From Holosporaceae bacterium (GTDB lineage: Bacteria > Pseudomonadota > Alphaproteobacteria > UBA3830): DNA of 5,199 bases. Location: positions 1-5,199 of the forward strand of contig JAISHN010000026.1 in the NCBI GenBank assembly GCA_031262635.1. The letters are read 5' to 3'. The position numbers and the translations under genes were made by a program. Below the pieces are notes generated by a model. It had not been told where the DNA came from. It saw nothing but the letters and a program-made list of their open reading frames with translations, and searched no databases. Positions 1 through 5,173 of this stretch are shown here, one piece after another. The first letter of the stretch is position 1, and each line of letters begins with the position of its first letter.

Positions 1-3000
1 AAAACGTGCTTGGAAAACGAGTCGACTACTCGGGACGTTCGGTTATCATCGTCGGACCGGAGCTTAAACTACACCAATGCGGCATTCCTAAGAAAATGGC
101 TCTTGAGCTTTTCCAGCCGTTCATCTATTCAAGACTCGAAAGATACGGTCTCGCCACGACTCTAAAAGCCGCCAAACGCATGATAGAAAAAGGAAGAGCG
201 GAAGTCTGGGACATCCTGGAAGAAGTCGTCAAAGAACATCCGGTTTTGTTAAACCGAGCGCCTACGCTTCACAGACTTAACGTTCAGGCGTTTGAGCCGG
301 TTCTCGTAGAGGGCAAGGCCATCAAACTACATCCGCTGGTTTGCACAGGATTTAACGCCGACTTCGACGGAGACCAAATGGGCGTTCACGTTCCGTTGTC
401 TCTTGAAGCGCAGTTGGAATCTCGAGCGCTTATGCTATCGACTAACAACATCTTAAGCCCCGCGAGCGGCAAGCCGATTATTCTTCCGACGAAGGACGTT
501 ATTTTAGGCATCTACTACATCACGATGGAAAGAGAAGGAGAAATCGGAGAAGGCATGGTTTTCTCATCCATCGGAGAAATAGAATACGCTCTAGAAAATA
601 AAGTCGTAAGCTTACATGCCAAGGTAAAAGCAAGATATTATCAAACTCAGTCGGACGGATCGAAAAAGGCTATAATTGTCGATACGACTCCTGGCCGCAT
701 GATTCTTTCTCAGATTCTGCCAAATCATCCTGAAATCGACTTTAGCTTGATAAACAAATTAATGACCAACAAAGAAGTCGGAGCTTTGGTTGAAAAAGTT
801 TATCACGCCTGCGGACAAAAGAGCGCCGTGATCTTCTTGGACAAACTAAAAGACTTAGGTTTCTTATACTCTACAAAATCCGGCGTTTCATTCGGTAAAG
901 ACGATTTGGTCGTTCCAGAACGCAAGAAAGAAGTCGTAAATGCGACTAAAAAAGCCGTCGCCGAGTACGAAAAGCAATATATGGACGGTTTGATAACCGC
1001 TCGCGAGCGTTACAACAAAGTCGTCGACGCATGGGCTGCTTGCAGCGACAAAGTCGCCGATCTTATGGTCAAAGGACTATCGAAAGTCGAAGTTGGCAAG
1101 CCGGTCAACGCCATGTACATGATGGCTCACTCGGGAGCTAGAGGATCCCTCGCTCAGATGAGACAGGTCGCCGGTATGCGAGGCCTTATGGCTAAGCCGT
1201 CGGGCGAGATTATCGAAACTCCGATTATTTCAAACTTTAAAGAAGGTTTGACGGTTCTCGAGTACTTCACCTCGACTCACGGAGCTAGAAAAGGTATGGC
1301 CGACACCGCGTTAAAAACCGGAAACGGCGGATACTTGACTCGTCGTCTTGTCGACGTAGCCCAAGACTGCGTGATCGTTAAAGAAGACTGCGGCACTAAA
1401 AAAGGCCTTGTCATTAGAGACATTCTATCAGGCGGAGACGTTATCGCGTCGCTCGGCGAAAGAATTTTCGGTAGAACCGCGGCAGACGACGTCGTTGATC
1501 CTGCGGACGGAAGCATAATCGTAGCGGCTGGAGAACTAATCGACGAAGAAGACGTTAAAAATATCGAAAAAGCCGGAGTGAACGAAGTTCGCATTAGATC
1601 CGTTCTCACATGCGAATGCAAAAACGGCATCTGCGCCAGCTGTTACGGCCGAGATCTATCCCGCGGCAGAAAAGTCGGCGTTGGAGAAGCCGTCGGAGTC
1701 GTCGCCGCGCAATCCATCGGCGAGCCTGGAACGCAGCTGACGATGAGAACATTCCACGTCGGAGGAACGGCGCAGAAAGGAACCGAAGCTTCGTCTGTCG
1801 ACGCGACCTATGAAGGAACAATTTTCTTACGCAACGAGAAGATTATCGAGAACAGCGAAGGCATAAAAATTGTTATGAATAGAAACACCGAAATCGCAAT
1901 TCTCGACGCAAACGGAAAAGAAAGAGCGAATTACAAAGTCCCTTACGGCGCGAAGCTATACGTTTCCGCAGGCGGCAAAGTCTCCAAAGGCGACAAGATG
2001 GCGGATTGGGATCCGTTCACTTTGCCGATGATCTGCGAGAGAGAAGGAATTGTGGAATACGTGGATTTAATCGAAGGCATTTCATTGAAAGAAACCGTCG
2101 ACGAATCTACCGGAGTTTCGAGCTACGTCGCGCAGGATTGGAGACAGCAATCCCGTCACGTCGACCTGAAGCCGCGAATCATACTAAGAGACGACGACGG
2201 CAACCCTATTTTGCTGCCGAACGGCCAGGAAGTCAGATACTTTTTATCTGTCGACTCTATTATCGCAGTCAGAAACGGAGAGCGAGTCAAAGTCGGAGAC
2301 GTTCTCGCCCGTATGCCTAGAGAAACGTCGAAAGCTCGAGACATCACCGGAGGTTTGCCGAGAGTCTGCGAACTATTCGAGGCTCGCGTTCCAAAAGATC
2401 CTGCGATTATCAGCGAATTTGACGGCCGAATCGAGTTCGGCAAGGATTACAAAGGCAAAAAGCGGATTATCGTTCATCCCGACGACGAAAATTTGGCTCC
2501 GATCGAGTATCTCGCTCCAAGATGGCGGCAGGTTGCCGTTAAAGAGGGCGATATCGTCGCGAAAGGAGACGCTCTCGTCGAAGGAAACAAGACTCCGCAC
2601 GATATTTTGCAGGTTTTGGGAGTCGAAGCCCTCGCGGATTATCTCATCAACGAGATTCAGGACGTTTACAGACTCCAAGGCGTGAAGATCAACGATAAGC
2701 ACATCGAGATCATTATTAGACAGATGCTGCAGAAGGTTAAAATAACCTCCGTAGGCGACACGGCGTTCTTAGTCGGCGAGCAAGTAGATCATCTCGATTT
2801 TGAGGAAGAAAACGAGCGAGTCGTAAAAGAAGGCGGAATTTCGGCAACCGCTCATCCGGTGTTGCAGGGAATCACGAAGGCGTCTTTGCAGACGAGATCG
2901 TTCATCTCGGCGGCTTCCTTCCAGGAGACGACGCGAGTTCTCACCGAAGCGGCCGTCAGCGGCAAGGTAGACCATCTGAAGGGCTTGAAGGAAAACATCC

Positions 3001-3143
3001 TCGTCGGACGACTCGTGCCGGTCGGAACCGGATTCGTAGTTGGAAAAATCCGTAAAATCGCTCAAGCGAAGGACGCTCAAATCCTCGCCGGAAGAAAAAC
3101 CGAAACCATGGCTATTACAAACGCCGCTCCATCGACGGAGTAA
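1..3143 (+). CDS. rpoC: DNA-directed RNA polymerase subunit beta-prime, 3' part (5' end outside the window)
   Basis: Largest subunit of bacterial RNA polymerase; with beta it forms the catalytic cleft in the cytoplasm. The frame is open from base 3, and the GTG at base 6 is an internal Val (NVLGKRVDYSGRS), not the start. Numbering from that Val as residue 1: the double-psi barrel carries NADFDGD at 117-123, with Asp119, 121 and 123 binding the catalytic Mg. The secondary-channel rim helices lie near 309-360 and the bridge helix near 425-460. Cys462, 536, 543 and 546 form the zinc site with the same spacing as E. coli 814/888/895/898. The trigger loop begins MRTFHVGG at 580-587, with Met580, Arg581 and His584 matching E. 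coli Met932, Arg933 and His936. A lineage-specific insertion lies between about 600 and 790, and the conserved tail ends near 1020. The offset from E. coli numbering is 341 at the Mg site and 352 at the zinc site, so about 11 residues are missing between them. Nothing suggests decay. About 340 N-terminal residues are off the window. Confidence 0.99.
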   Translation, partial: NVLGKRVDYSGRSVIIVGPELKLHQCGIPKKMALELFQPFIYSRLERYGLATTLKAAKRMIEKGRAEVWDILEEVVKEHPVLLNRAPTLHRLNVQAFEPVLVEGKAIKLHPLVCTGFNADFDGDQMGVHVPLSLEAQLESRALMLSTNNILSPASGKPIILPTKDVILGIYYITMEREGEIGEGMVFSSIGEIEYALENKVVSLHAKVKARYYQTQSDGSKKAIIVDTTPGRMILSQILPNHPEIDFSLINKLMTNKEVGALVEKVYHACGQKSAVIFLDKLKDLGFLYSTKSGVSFGKDDLVVPERKKEVVNATKKAVAEYEKQYMDGLITARERYNKVVDAWAACSDKVADLMVKGLSKVEVGKPVNAMYMMAHSGARGSLAQMRQVAGMRGLMAKPSGEIIETPIISNFKEGLTVLEYFTSTHGARKGMADTALKTGNGGYLTRRLVDVAQDCVIVKEDCGTKKGLVIRDILSGGDVIASLGERIFGRTAADDVVDPADGSIIVAAGELIDEEDVKNIEKAGVNEVRIRSVLTCECKNGICASCYGRDLSRGRKVGVGEAVGVVAAQSIGEPGTQLTMRTFHVGGTAQKGTEASSVDATYEGTIFLRNEKIIENSEGIKIVMNRNTEIAILDANGKERANYKVPYGAKLYVSAGGKVSKGDKMADWDPFTLPMICEREGIVEYVDLIEGISLKETVDESTGVSSYVAQDWRQQSRHVDLKPRIILRDDDGNPILLPNGQEVRYFLSVDSIIAVRNGERVKVGDVLARMPRETSKARDITGGLPRVCELFEARVPKDPAIISEFDGRIEFGKDYKGKKRIIVHPDDENLAPIEYLAPRWRQVAVKEGDIVAKGDALVEGNKTPHDILQVLGVEALADYLINEIQDVYRLQGVKINDKHIEIIIRQMLQKVKITSVGDTAFLVGEQVDHLDFEEENERVVKEGGISATAHPVLQGITKASLQTRSFISAASFQETTRVLTEAAVSGKVDHLKGLKENILVGRLVPVGTGFVVGKIRKIAQAKDAQILAGRKTETMAITNAAPSTE

Positions 3144-3144
3144 A

Positions 3145-3168
3145 AAAAGCGACGCGGAGGACGCTTTT
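3145..3168 (+). terminator. Terminator-like hairpin immediately after rpoC
   Basis: A 7-bp stem (AAAAGCG at 3145-3151 with CGCTTTT at 3162-3168) encloses a 10-base loop and starts two bases after the rpoC stop codon. The A-rich left side and T-rich right side fit a short intrinsic, possibly bidirectional, terminator. The T tract is only four bases, so it may be weak or work together with the next hairpins. Confidence 0.5.
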
Positions 3169-3171
3169 ACG

Positions 3172-3216
3172 CGCCCGCCGCGTTTTCTCTATCGCGGGGC
3201 GAATGATTATTCGCCC
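3172..3216 (+). terminator. Two alternative GC-rich hairpins downstream of rpoC
   Basis: CGCCC (3172-3176) plus CGCG (3179-3182) can pair with CGCG (3193-3196) plus GGGCG (3197-3201), leaving a two-base bulge. Alternatively GGGCGAA (3197-3203) pairs perfectly with TTCGCCC (3210-3216) around a six-base loop. The two folds share bases 3197-3201 and cannot coexist. No T tract follows, so this is either an RNA-stabilising 3' structure or a reinforcement of the preceding terminator. Confidence 0.4.
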
Positions 3217-3288
3217 GCCTAAAGGATTAAAAGAATCGATTTAGCGTGGAGATATCAAATATTCTCGTTATCCTAAAACGCCTTTTTA

Positions 3289-3384
3289 CGTCTTCGTGAG
3301 GAGGACGCAGTCCGACGCGGCAATCCAGTGACGAACAGCCGTTGTTTTCTAGATTGCTTCATCGCTTCGCTTCTCGCAATGACG
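3289..3384 (-). repeat. Dispersed palindromic repeat, copy A (minus orientation)
   Basis: Read on the minus strand, this 96-bp unit starts CGTCATTGCGAGAAGCGAAG and ends with an imperfect inverted copy of that start (CCTCACGAAGACG), so the whole unit is an imperfect palindrome. Inside lie GCAATCTAG and CTGGATTGCCGCG half-sites around a GCAAC-like centre. By hand alignment it is about 87% identical to the copy at 4708-4805, with about 11 substitutions and two single-base gaps. Repeats starting CGTCATTGCGAG are known to be scattered through intergenic regions of several bacterial genomes. I see no coding capacity, and the fold could form a long RNA hairpin. Confidence 0.85.
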
Positions 3385-3505
3385 GAAAAGAAAAAACGAA
3401 GAATATCAACGCGTCCCCAAACACAACTAAAACTGCGGCCAATAACGAAAACCGTTGCAAAAATGCCGCTATGCTCGACAAATTTAAACGTATTTATATC
3501 TAATT

Positions 3506-3534
3506 TTGCAATTCTATCTGTAATTATTTATATA
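3506..3534 (+). promoter_or_regulatory. Weak sigma70-like promoter candidate for the outer-membrane protein gene
   Basis: TTGCAA (3506-3511) and TATATA (3529-3534) are separated by 17 bases and each matches the consensus at four of six positions. This lies in the AT-rich block and would give a leader of roughly 150 bases that includes the perfect hairpin at 3594-3617. In so AT-rich a region such matches arise by chance, so the call is tentative. TTGACG at 3626-3631 is a better -35 box but has no -10 box at a usable distance. Confidence 0.22.
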
Positions 3535-3593
3535 AATTTCAATATGTTAATTATAAAAATATCTATCGTTTAATAATAAATTATAAATAAAAA

Positions 3594-3617
3594 ATATTTT
3601 GTTTTTTAACAAAATAT
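3594..3617. promoter_or_regulatory. Perfect AT-rich inverted repeat upstream of the outer-membrane protein gene
   Basis: ATATTTTGTT (3594-3603) and AACAAAATAT (3608-3617) are exact reverse complements around a TTTT loop, giving a 10-bp perfect stem. It lies 70 bases before the ATG of the barrel gene. It could be an operator for a dimeric regulator at DNA level or a hairpin in the leader RNA. As a plus-strand terminator it would be poor, since no T run follows. The symmetry is seen; any function is inferred. Confidence 0.5.
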
Positions 3618-3636
3618 CTGTAGTGTTGACGAGTAA

Positions 3637-3659
3637 GCGGCGCGGAGGTTCGCGGCGCG
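3637..3659 (+). repeat. 8-bp GC-rich direct repeat in the leader of the outer-membrane protein gene
   Basis: GCGGCGCG occurs at 3637-3644 and again at 3652-3659, a 15-base period, about 30 bases before the start codon. It stands out against the flanking AT-rich block. It could be a paired regulator site or chance. Confidence 0.3.
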
Positions 3660-3676
3660 TGTTTGTACTTGTTTAT

Positions 3677-3681
3677 GGAGG
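3677..3681 (+). promoter_or_regulatory. Shine-Dalgarno site of the outer-membrane protein gene
   Basis: GGAGG lies six bases (all T) before the ATG at 3688. It is a near-ideal site and fixes the start, because the predicted signal peptide begins exactly there. Confidence 0.85.
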
Positions 3682-3687
3682 TTTTTT

Positions 3688-4554
3688 ATGAAGAAAGTAC
3701 TTTTTGCCTTGGGAGCGTTAGCCATAGCTCCGGCTTGGGCTGCCGACAATGCGGCCGCAAACCACAACGGCGTTGATCCTGAGGAGATCGTCGCCGACGA
3801 GCATCCGGCTTACGAAGGATGGTACGCTGGTTTCGGATTCCACGCGGCGAATGTTGGCGTTAGGAACGATTACACTTATGGAACTCGCTATCACGGCGCT
3901 GCCGGTTATGGCGGAGCACCTGCTGTAGCTGCAGGCGACTGGGCTACCATAGGGTTAGCTGATCTTCCAGGGACAGAGGAAAGTGAAAGCGACGATAGAA
4001 ATACTCGCCTCGGGGGATCTATAGTTCTTGGTTTTGGTAAAAAATTAAAAACGAACGGCGCATACTTTGGAATTGAAGCTGGCTTGGATTTCAGTCCAGC
4101 CTCAAATTATTATCATGCCCATAAAGTGAGCGCGCTATCAAGTAGACTGTACGATATAGAGACCAAGGTTAACGGCATAGTTCCGTCCATATCTCTTAAA
4201 GGAGGTTTCGTTGATTGCGCAACAAAGATCCTTACATATTTAAAGGTTGGCGCAGCTTACACGAAAATGACGGAACACTATTGGGAGAGTATAGCGGGTG
4301 TTGCTGGTGGCGCTGTAATCGGACAGCCGGTGGTAAACGATTCGATTCATAAGTGCTCCACGCTAGTTCCTATCATTGCGATAGGTATTGAAAAAGCTTT
4401 TGCCAAAAGGATGACTGCTCGGTTAGAAATGGAGTATAAATTCCCTAAGTCTAAAATCAAGGACTTCGGCGAGTATGGAAAGACGAAACTGACGCAGAAA
4501 ACTGGCATCACTCTTAGAGCGTTGTTCTGCGCTCACGTAAAAGTGGGTCTGTAA
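3688..4554 (+). CDS. Secreted outer-membrane beta-barrel protein (OmpA/opacity-like), specific family not recognised
   Basis: The product is 288 aa. Residues 1-18 form a classical Sec signal peptide: Met-Lys-Lys, a hydrophobic core, then an Ala-Trp-Ala cleavage site before AlaAsp. After a short acidic linker (about 19-43) comes GWYAGFGFHAANVGV (44-58), typical of the first strand of small opacity-type barrels. A Gly/Ala/Tyr-rich loop spans about 64-95. Further amphipathic stretches follow near 107-136, 164-192, 224-251 and 267-288, each alternating polar and hydrophobic residues, which suits an eight-stranded barrel. The last residue is Leu rather than the usual C-terminal Phe, though the final strand keeps the alternating pattern. 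Three cysteines (177, 223, 281) are present, an odd number for a periplasm-exposed protein. Codon choice looks more mixed than in rpoC. It appears to be a single-gene unit with its own ribosome binding site and terminator. The role is probably surface structure or host contact, inferred only from the fold class; an autotransporter or large porin is unlikely given the length. Confidence 0.85.
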   Translation: MKKVLFALGALAIAPAWAADNAAANHNGVDPEEIVADEHPAYEGWYAGFGFHAANVGVRNDYTYGTRYHGAAGYGGAPAVAAGDWATIGLADLPGTEESESDDRNTRLGGSIVLGFGKKLKTNGAYFGIEAGLDFSPASNYYHAHKVSALSSRLYDIETKVNGIVPSISLKGGFVDCATKILTYLKVGAAYTKMTEHYWESIAGVAGGAVIGQPVVNDSIHKCSTLVPIIAIGIEKAFAKRMTARLEMEYKFPKSKIKDFGEYGKTKLTQKTGITLRALFCAHVKVGL

Positions 4555-4560
4555 GGCCTT

Positions 4561-4584
4561 AGGGAAGACGCGTTTGTCTTCCCT
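4561..4584 (+). terminator. Terminator hairpin of the outer-membrane protein gene
   Basis: AGGGAAGAC (4561-4569) pairs perfectly with GTCTTCCCT (4576-4584), a 9-bp stem with a six-base loop, six bases after the stop codon. The following CTTCCTCTGCTC is pyrimidine-rich but lacks a solid T tract, so termination may be partial or the hairpin may mainly protect the mRNA 3' end. Confidence 0.65.
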
Positions 4585-4595
4585 CTTCCTCTGCT

Positions 4596-4684
4596 CGTCG
4601 TCCTAGAGGCCGCTTGCGACCGAGGGATTCAGTGGAACATCAGCATTTTTGGGTCCTCGCTTCGCTGCGCTAGCAAGGATGACG
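4596..4684. repeat. Second type of dispersed palindromic repeat
   Basis: The ends CGTCGTCCT (4596-4604) and AGGATGACG (4676-4684) are inverted copies with one mismatch. The unit contains GTCCTCGCTTCGCTGCGC, and its minus strand reads CGTCATCCTTGCTAGCGCAG. The CGTCAT end and the GCGAAGCGAG core resemble the other repeat, but the internal sequence differs, so it looks like a separate subfamily. No coding potential is evident. Only one copy is in the window, so its dispersal is inferred from resemblance. Confidence 0.6.
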
Positions 4685-4707
4685 AGAAAGGGAAATCTCC
4701 ATTCATA

Positions 4708-4805
4708 CGTCATTGCGAGAAGCGAAGCGACGAAGCGCGCTAGGAAAAGCAACGGCTGTTTATCGCTGGATTGCCGCGTCGGACTCCGTCCTCCTCGCAA
4801 TGACG
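4708..4805 (+). repeat. Dispersed palindromic repeat, copy B (plus orientation)
   Basis: This 98-bp unit starts CGTCATTGCGAGAAGCGAAG and ends CCTCGCAATGACG, an inverted copy of its start. It aligns along its full length with the copy at 3289-3384, in opposite orientation, at about 87% identity; the difference is concentrated around 4735-4750. Here both ends keep the intact GCAATGACG/CGTCATTGC arms, whereas the other copy has one decayed end. Confidence 0.87.
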
Positions 4806-4880
4806 TAAATAGAAAAACGACGATATTTGGGATTGCCCAGTAACGATATAAATACTACCCGATTATTCGCCGCCGCGGTT

Positions 4881-4915
4881 CCTGGAAAGGCCTAATATTC
4901 CAAGGTTTTTCTTTT
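4881..4915 (+). terminator. Intrinsic-terminator-like hairpin with T-rich tail and no gene upstream
   Basis: CC-TGGAA (4881-4887) pairs with TTCCA-A-GG (4898-4905, one bulged A), giving seven base pairs around a ten-base loop. TTTTTCTTTT (4906-4915) follows directly. The T-rich tail is the best in the window. No gene precedes it on the plus strand for over 300 bases, so it may catch read-through from the barrel gene or end an unrecognised short transcript. Confidence 0.45.
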
Positions 4916-4936
4916 GAACTTTGATCTAGATTAACA

Positions 4937-4954
4937 TAACGGCTTCGGCCTTTA
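4937..4954 (+). other. Short hairpin capped by a UUCG tetraloop
   Basis: GGC-TTCG-GCC (4941-4950) forms the very stable C(UUCG)G tetraloop hairpin. TAA (4937-4939) and TTA (4952-4954) extend it past one C-T mismatch. No T run follows, so it is not clearly a terminator. It could nucleate folding of an RNA. Confidence 0.35.
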
Positions 4955-5007
4955 CAAAAACGAAGAAAAACAATGCGCAAACTGCGCTAGACCATTCATA
5001 TATTTCA

Positions 5008-5022
5008 ACAATTTATAATTGT
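5008..5022. promoter_or_regulatory. AT-rich dyad containing a consensus -10 box
   Basis: ACAATT (5008-5013) and AATTGT (5017-5022) are perfect inverted repeats around TAT, and TATAAT at 5014-5019 is an exact sigma70 -10 hexamer. The region where a -35 box should lie (about 4990-4997, GACCATTC) is poor. The -10 call is therefore uncertain unless an activator, or a -35 box supplied by another DNA arrangement, is involved. Confidence 0.3.
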
Positions 5023-5053
5023 ATAAGATTATTAAGTTAATCGTCGCGCAGCG

Positions 5054-5116
5054 GATGAGTTGCAAAGCGTAGACCTATCGAATATTTTTCGTTACGCAGT
5101 CAGGAGCCTCAAAATC
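5054..5116 (+). ncRNA. Possible structured leader or small RNA before the 3' frame
   Basis: GCGTA (5067-5071) pairs with TACGC (5093-5097). Inside it CGAA (5079-5082) pairs with TTCG (5088-5091), leaving an asymmetric internal loop (5072-5078 against 5092). Outer pairing of GATGAG (5054-5059) with CTC (5108-5110) and ATC (5114-5116) is possible past larger internal loops. GAGC/GCTC (5140-5143 with 5149-5152) forms another small hairpin nearer the start codon. Stems broken by large loops are what a guide RNA with binding loops would show, but hand folding cannot separate this from chance. Confidence 0.25.
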
Positions 5117-5158
5117 AGCGATAGTTGAAATGGTCGGTTGAGCGCGATGCTCGCATAT

Positions 5159-5165
5159 GAGGGAG
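5159..5165 (+). promoter_or_regulatory. Shine-Dalgarno site of the truncated 3' frame
   Basis: GAGGGAG lies eight bases before the ATG at 5174, a good position and sequence. AAAATC (5111-5116) is complementary to GATTTT (5165-5170) between this site and the ATG, so the leader could partly mask the start region. Confidence 0.5.
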
Positions 5166-5173
5166 ATTTTAGC

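Larger units (their letters stand above)
3144..3687. other. Intergenic region between rpoC and the outer-membrane protein gene
   Basis: This 544-base stretch has no credible gene. In order it holds GC-rich hairpins after the rpoC stop (3145-3216), an unremarkable stretch (3217-3288), a 96-bp palindromic repeat (3289-3384), an ordinary stretch (3385-3477), an AT-rich block (about 3478-3618) with a perfect hairpin, and a GC-rich leader with an 8-bp direct repeat ending in the ribosome binding site of the next gene. A reading frame at 3328-3573 starts inside the repeat and runs into AT-rich sequence; its composition and lack of a ribosome binding site argue against it being real. Confidence 0.7.
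4555..5173. other. Intergenic region between the outer-membrane protein gene and the truncated 3' frame
   Basis: These 619 bases hold a terminator hairpin (4561-4584), two palindromic repeats (4596-4684 and 4708-4805), a second terminator-like hairpin with a T-rich tail (4881-4915), two short hairpins (4937-4954 and 4975-4987), an AT-rich dyad with a TATAAT (5008-5022), and a structured leader (about 5040-5173). Overlapping frames on both strands in 4603-4843 arise from the repeats and are not genes. I found no other coding candidate. Confidence 0.65.

Noticed and set aside
6..8. GTG at base 6 as the start of rpoC
   Set aside because: The residues here align with about position 342 of E. coli RpoC and the frame stays open to the window edge, so this is an internal Val codon in a truncated gene.
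1277..3080. Several 70-117 aa frames on both strands inside rpoC
   Set aside because: All lie within the intact, well-conserved rpoC coding sequence and show low-complexity Arg/Ser-rich translations expected of shadow frames.
3328..3573. 81-aa plus-strand reading frame after rpoC
   Set aside because: It begins inside the palindromic repeat (its FIASLLAMT stretch is a translation of the repeat) and runs into AT-rich sequence. It has no ribosome binding site and no recognisable domain.
3626..3631. TTGACG as the -35 box of the barrel gene
   Set aside because: The sequence 16-18 bases downstream is GC-rich (around TTCGCGG) and has no resemblance to a -10 box.
3289..4805. CRISPR array or composite transposon formed by the repeats
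   Set aside because: There are only two copies of the main repeat, in opposite orientation and 1.3 kb apart, with no regular spacers and no transposase between them.
4603..4843. Overlapping 65-aa minus-strand and 64-aa plus-strand reading frames
   Set aside because: Both are translations of the two palindromic repeats (FVASLLAMT and IARSEATK segments) and lie antiparallel over the same bases, which is typical of repeat artefacts rather than genes.
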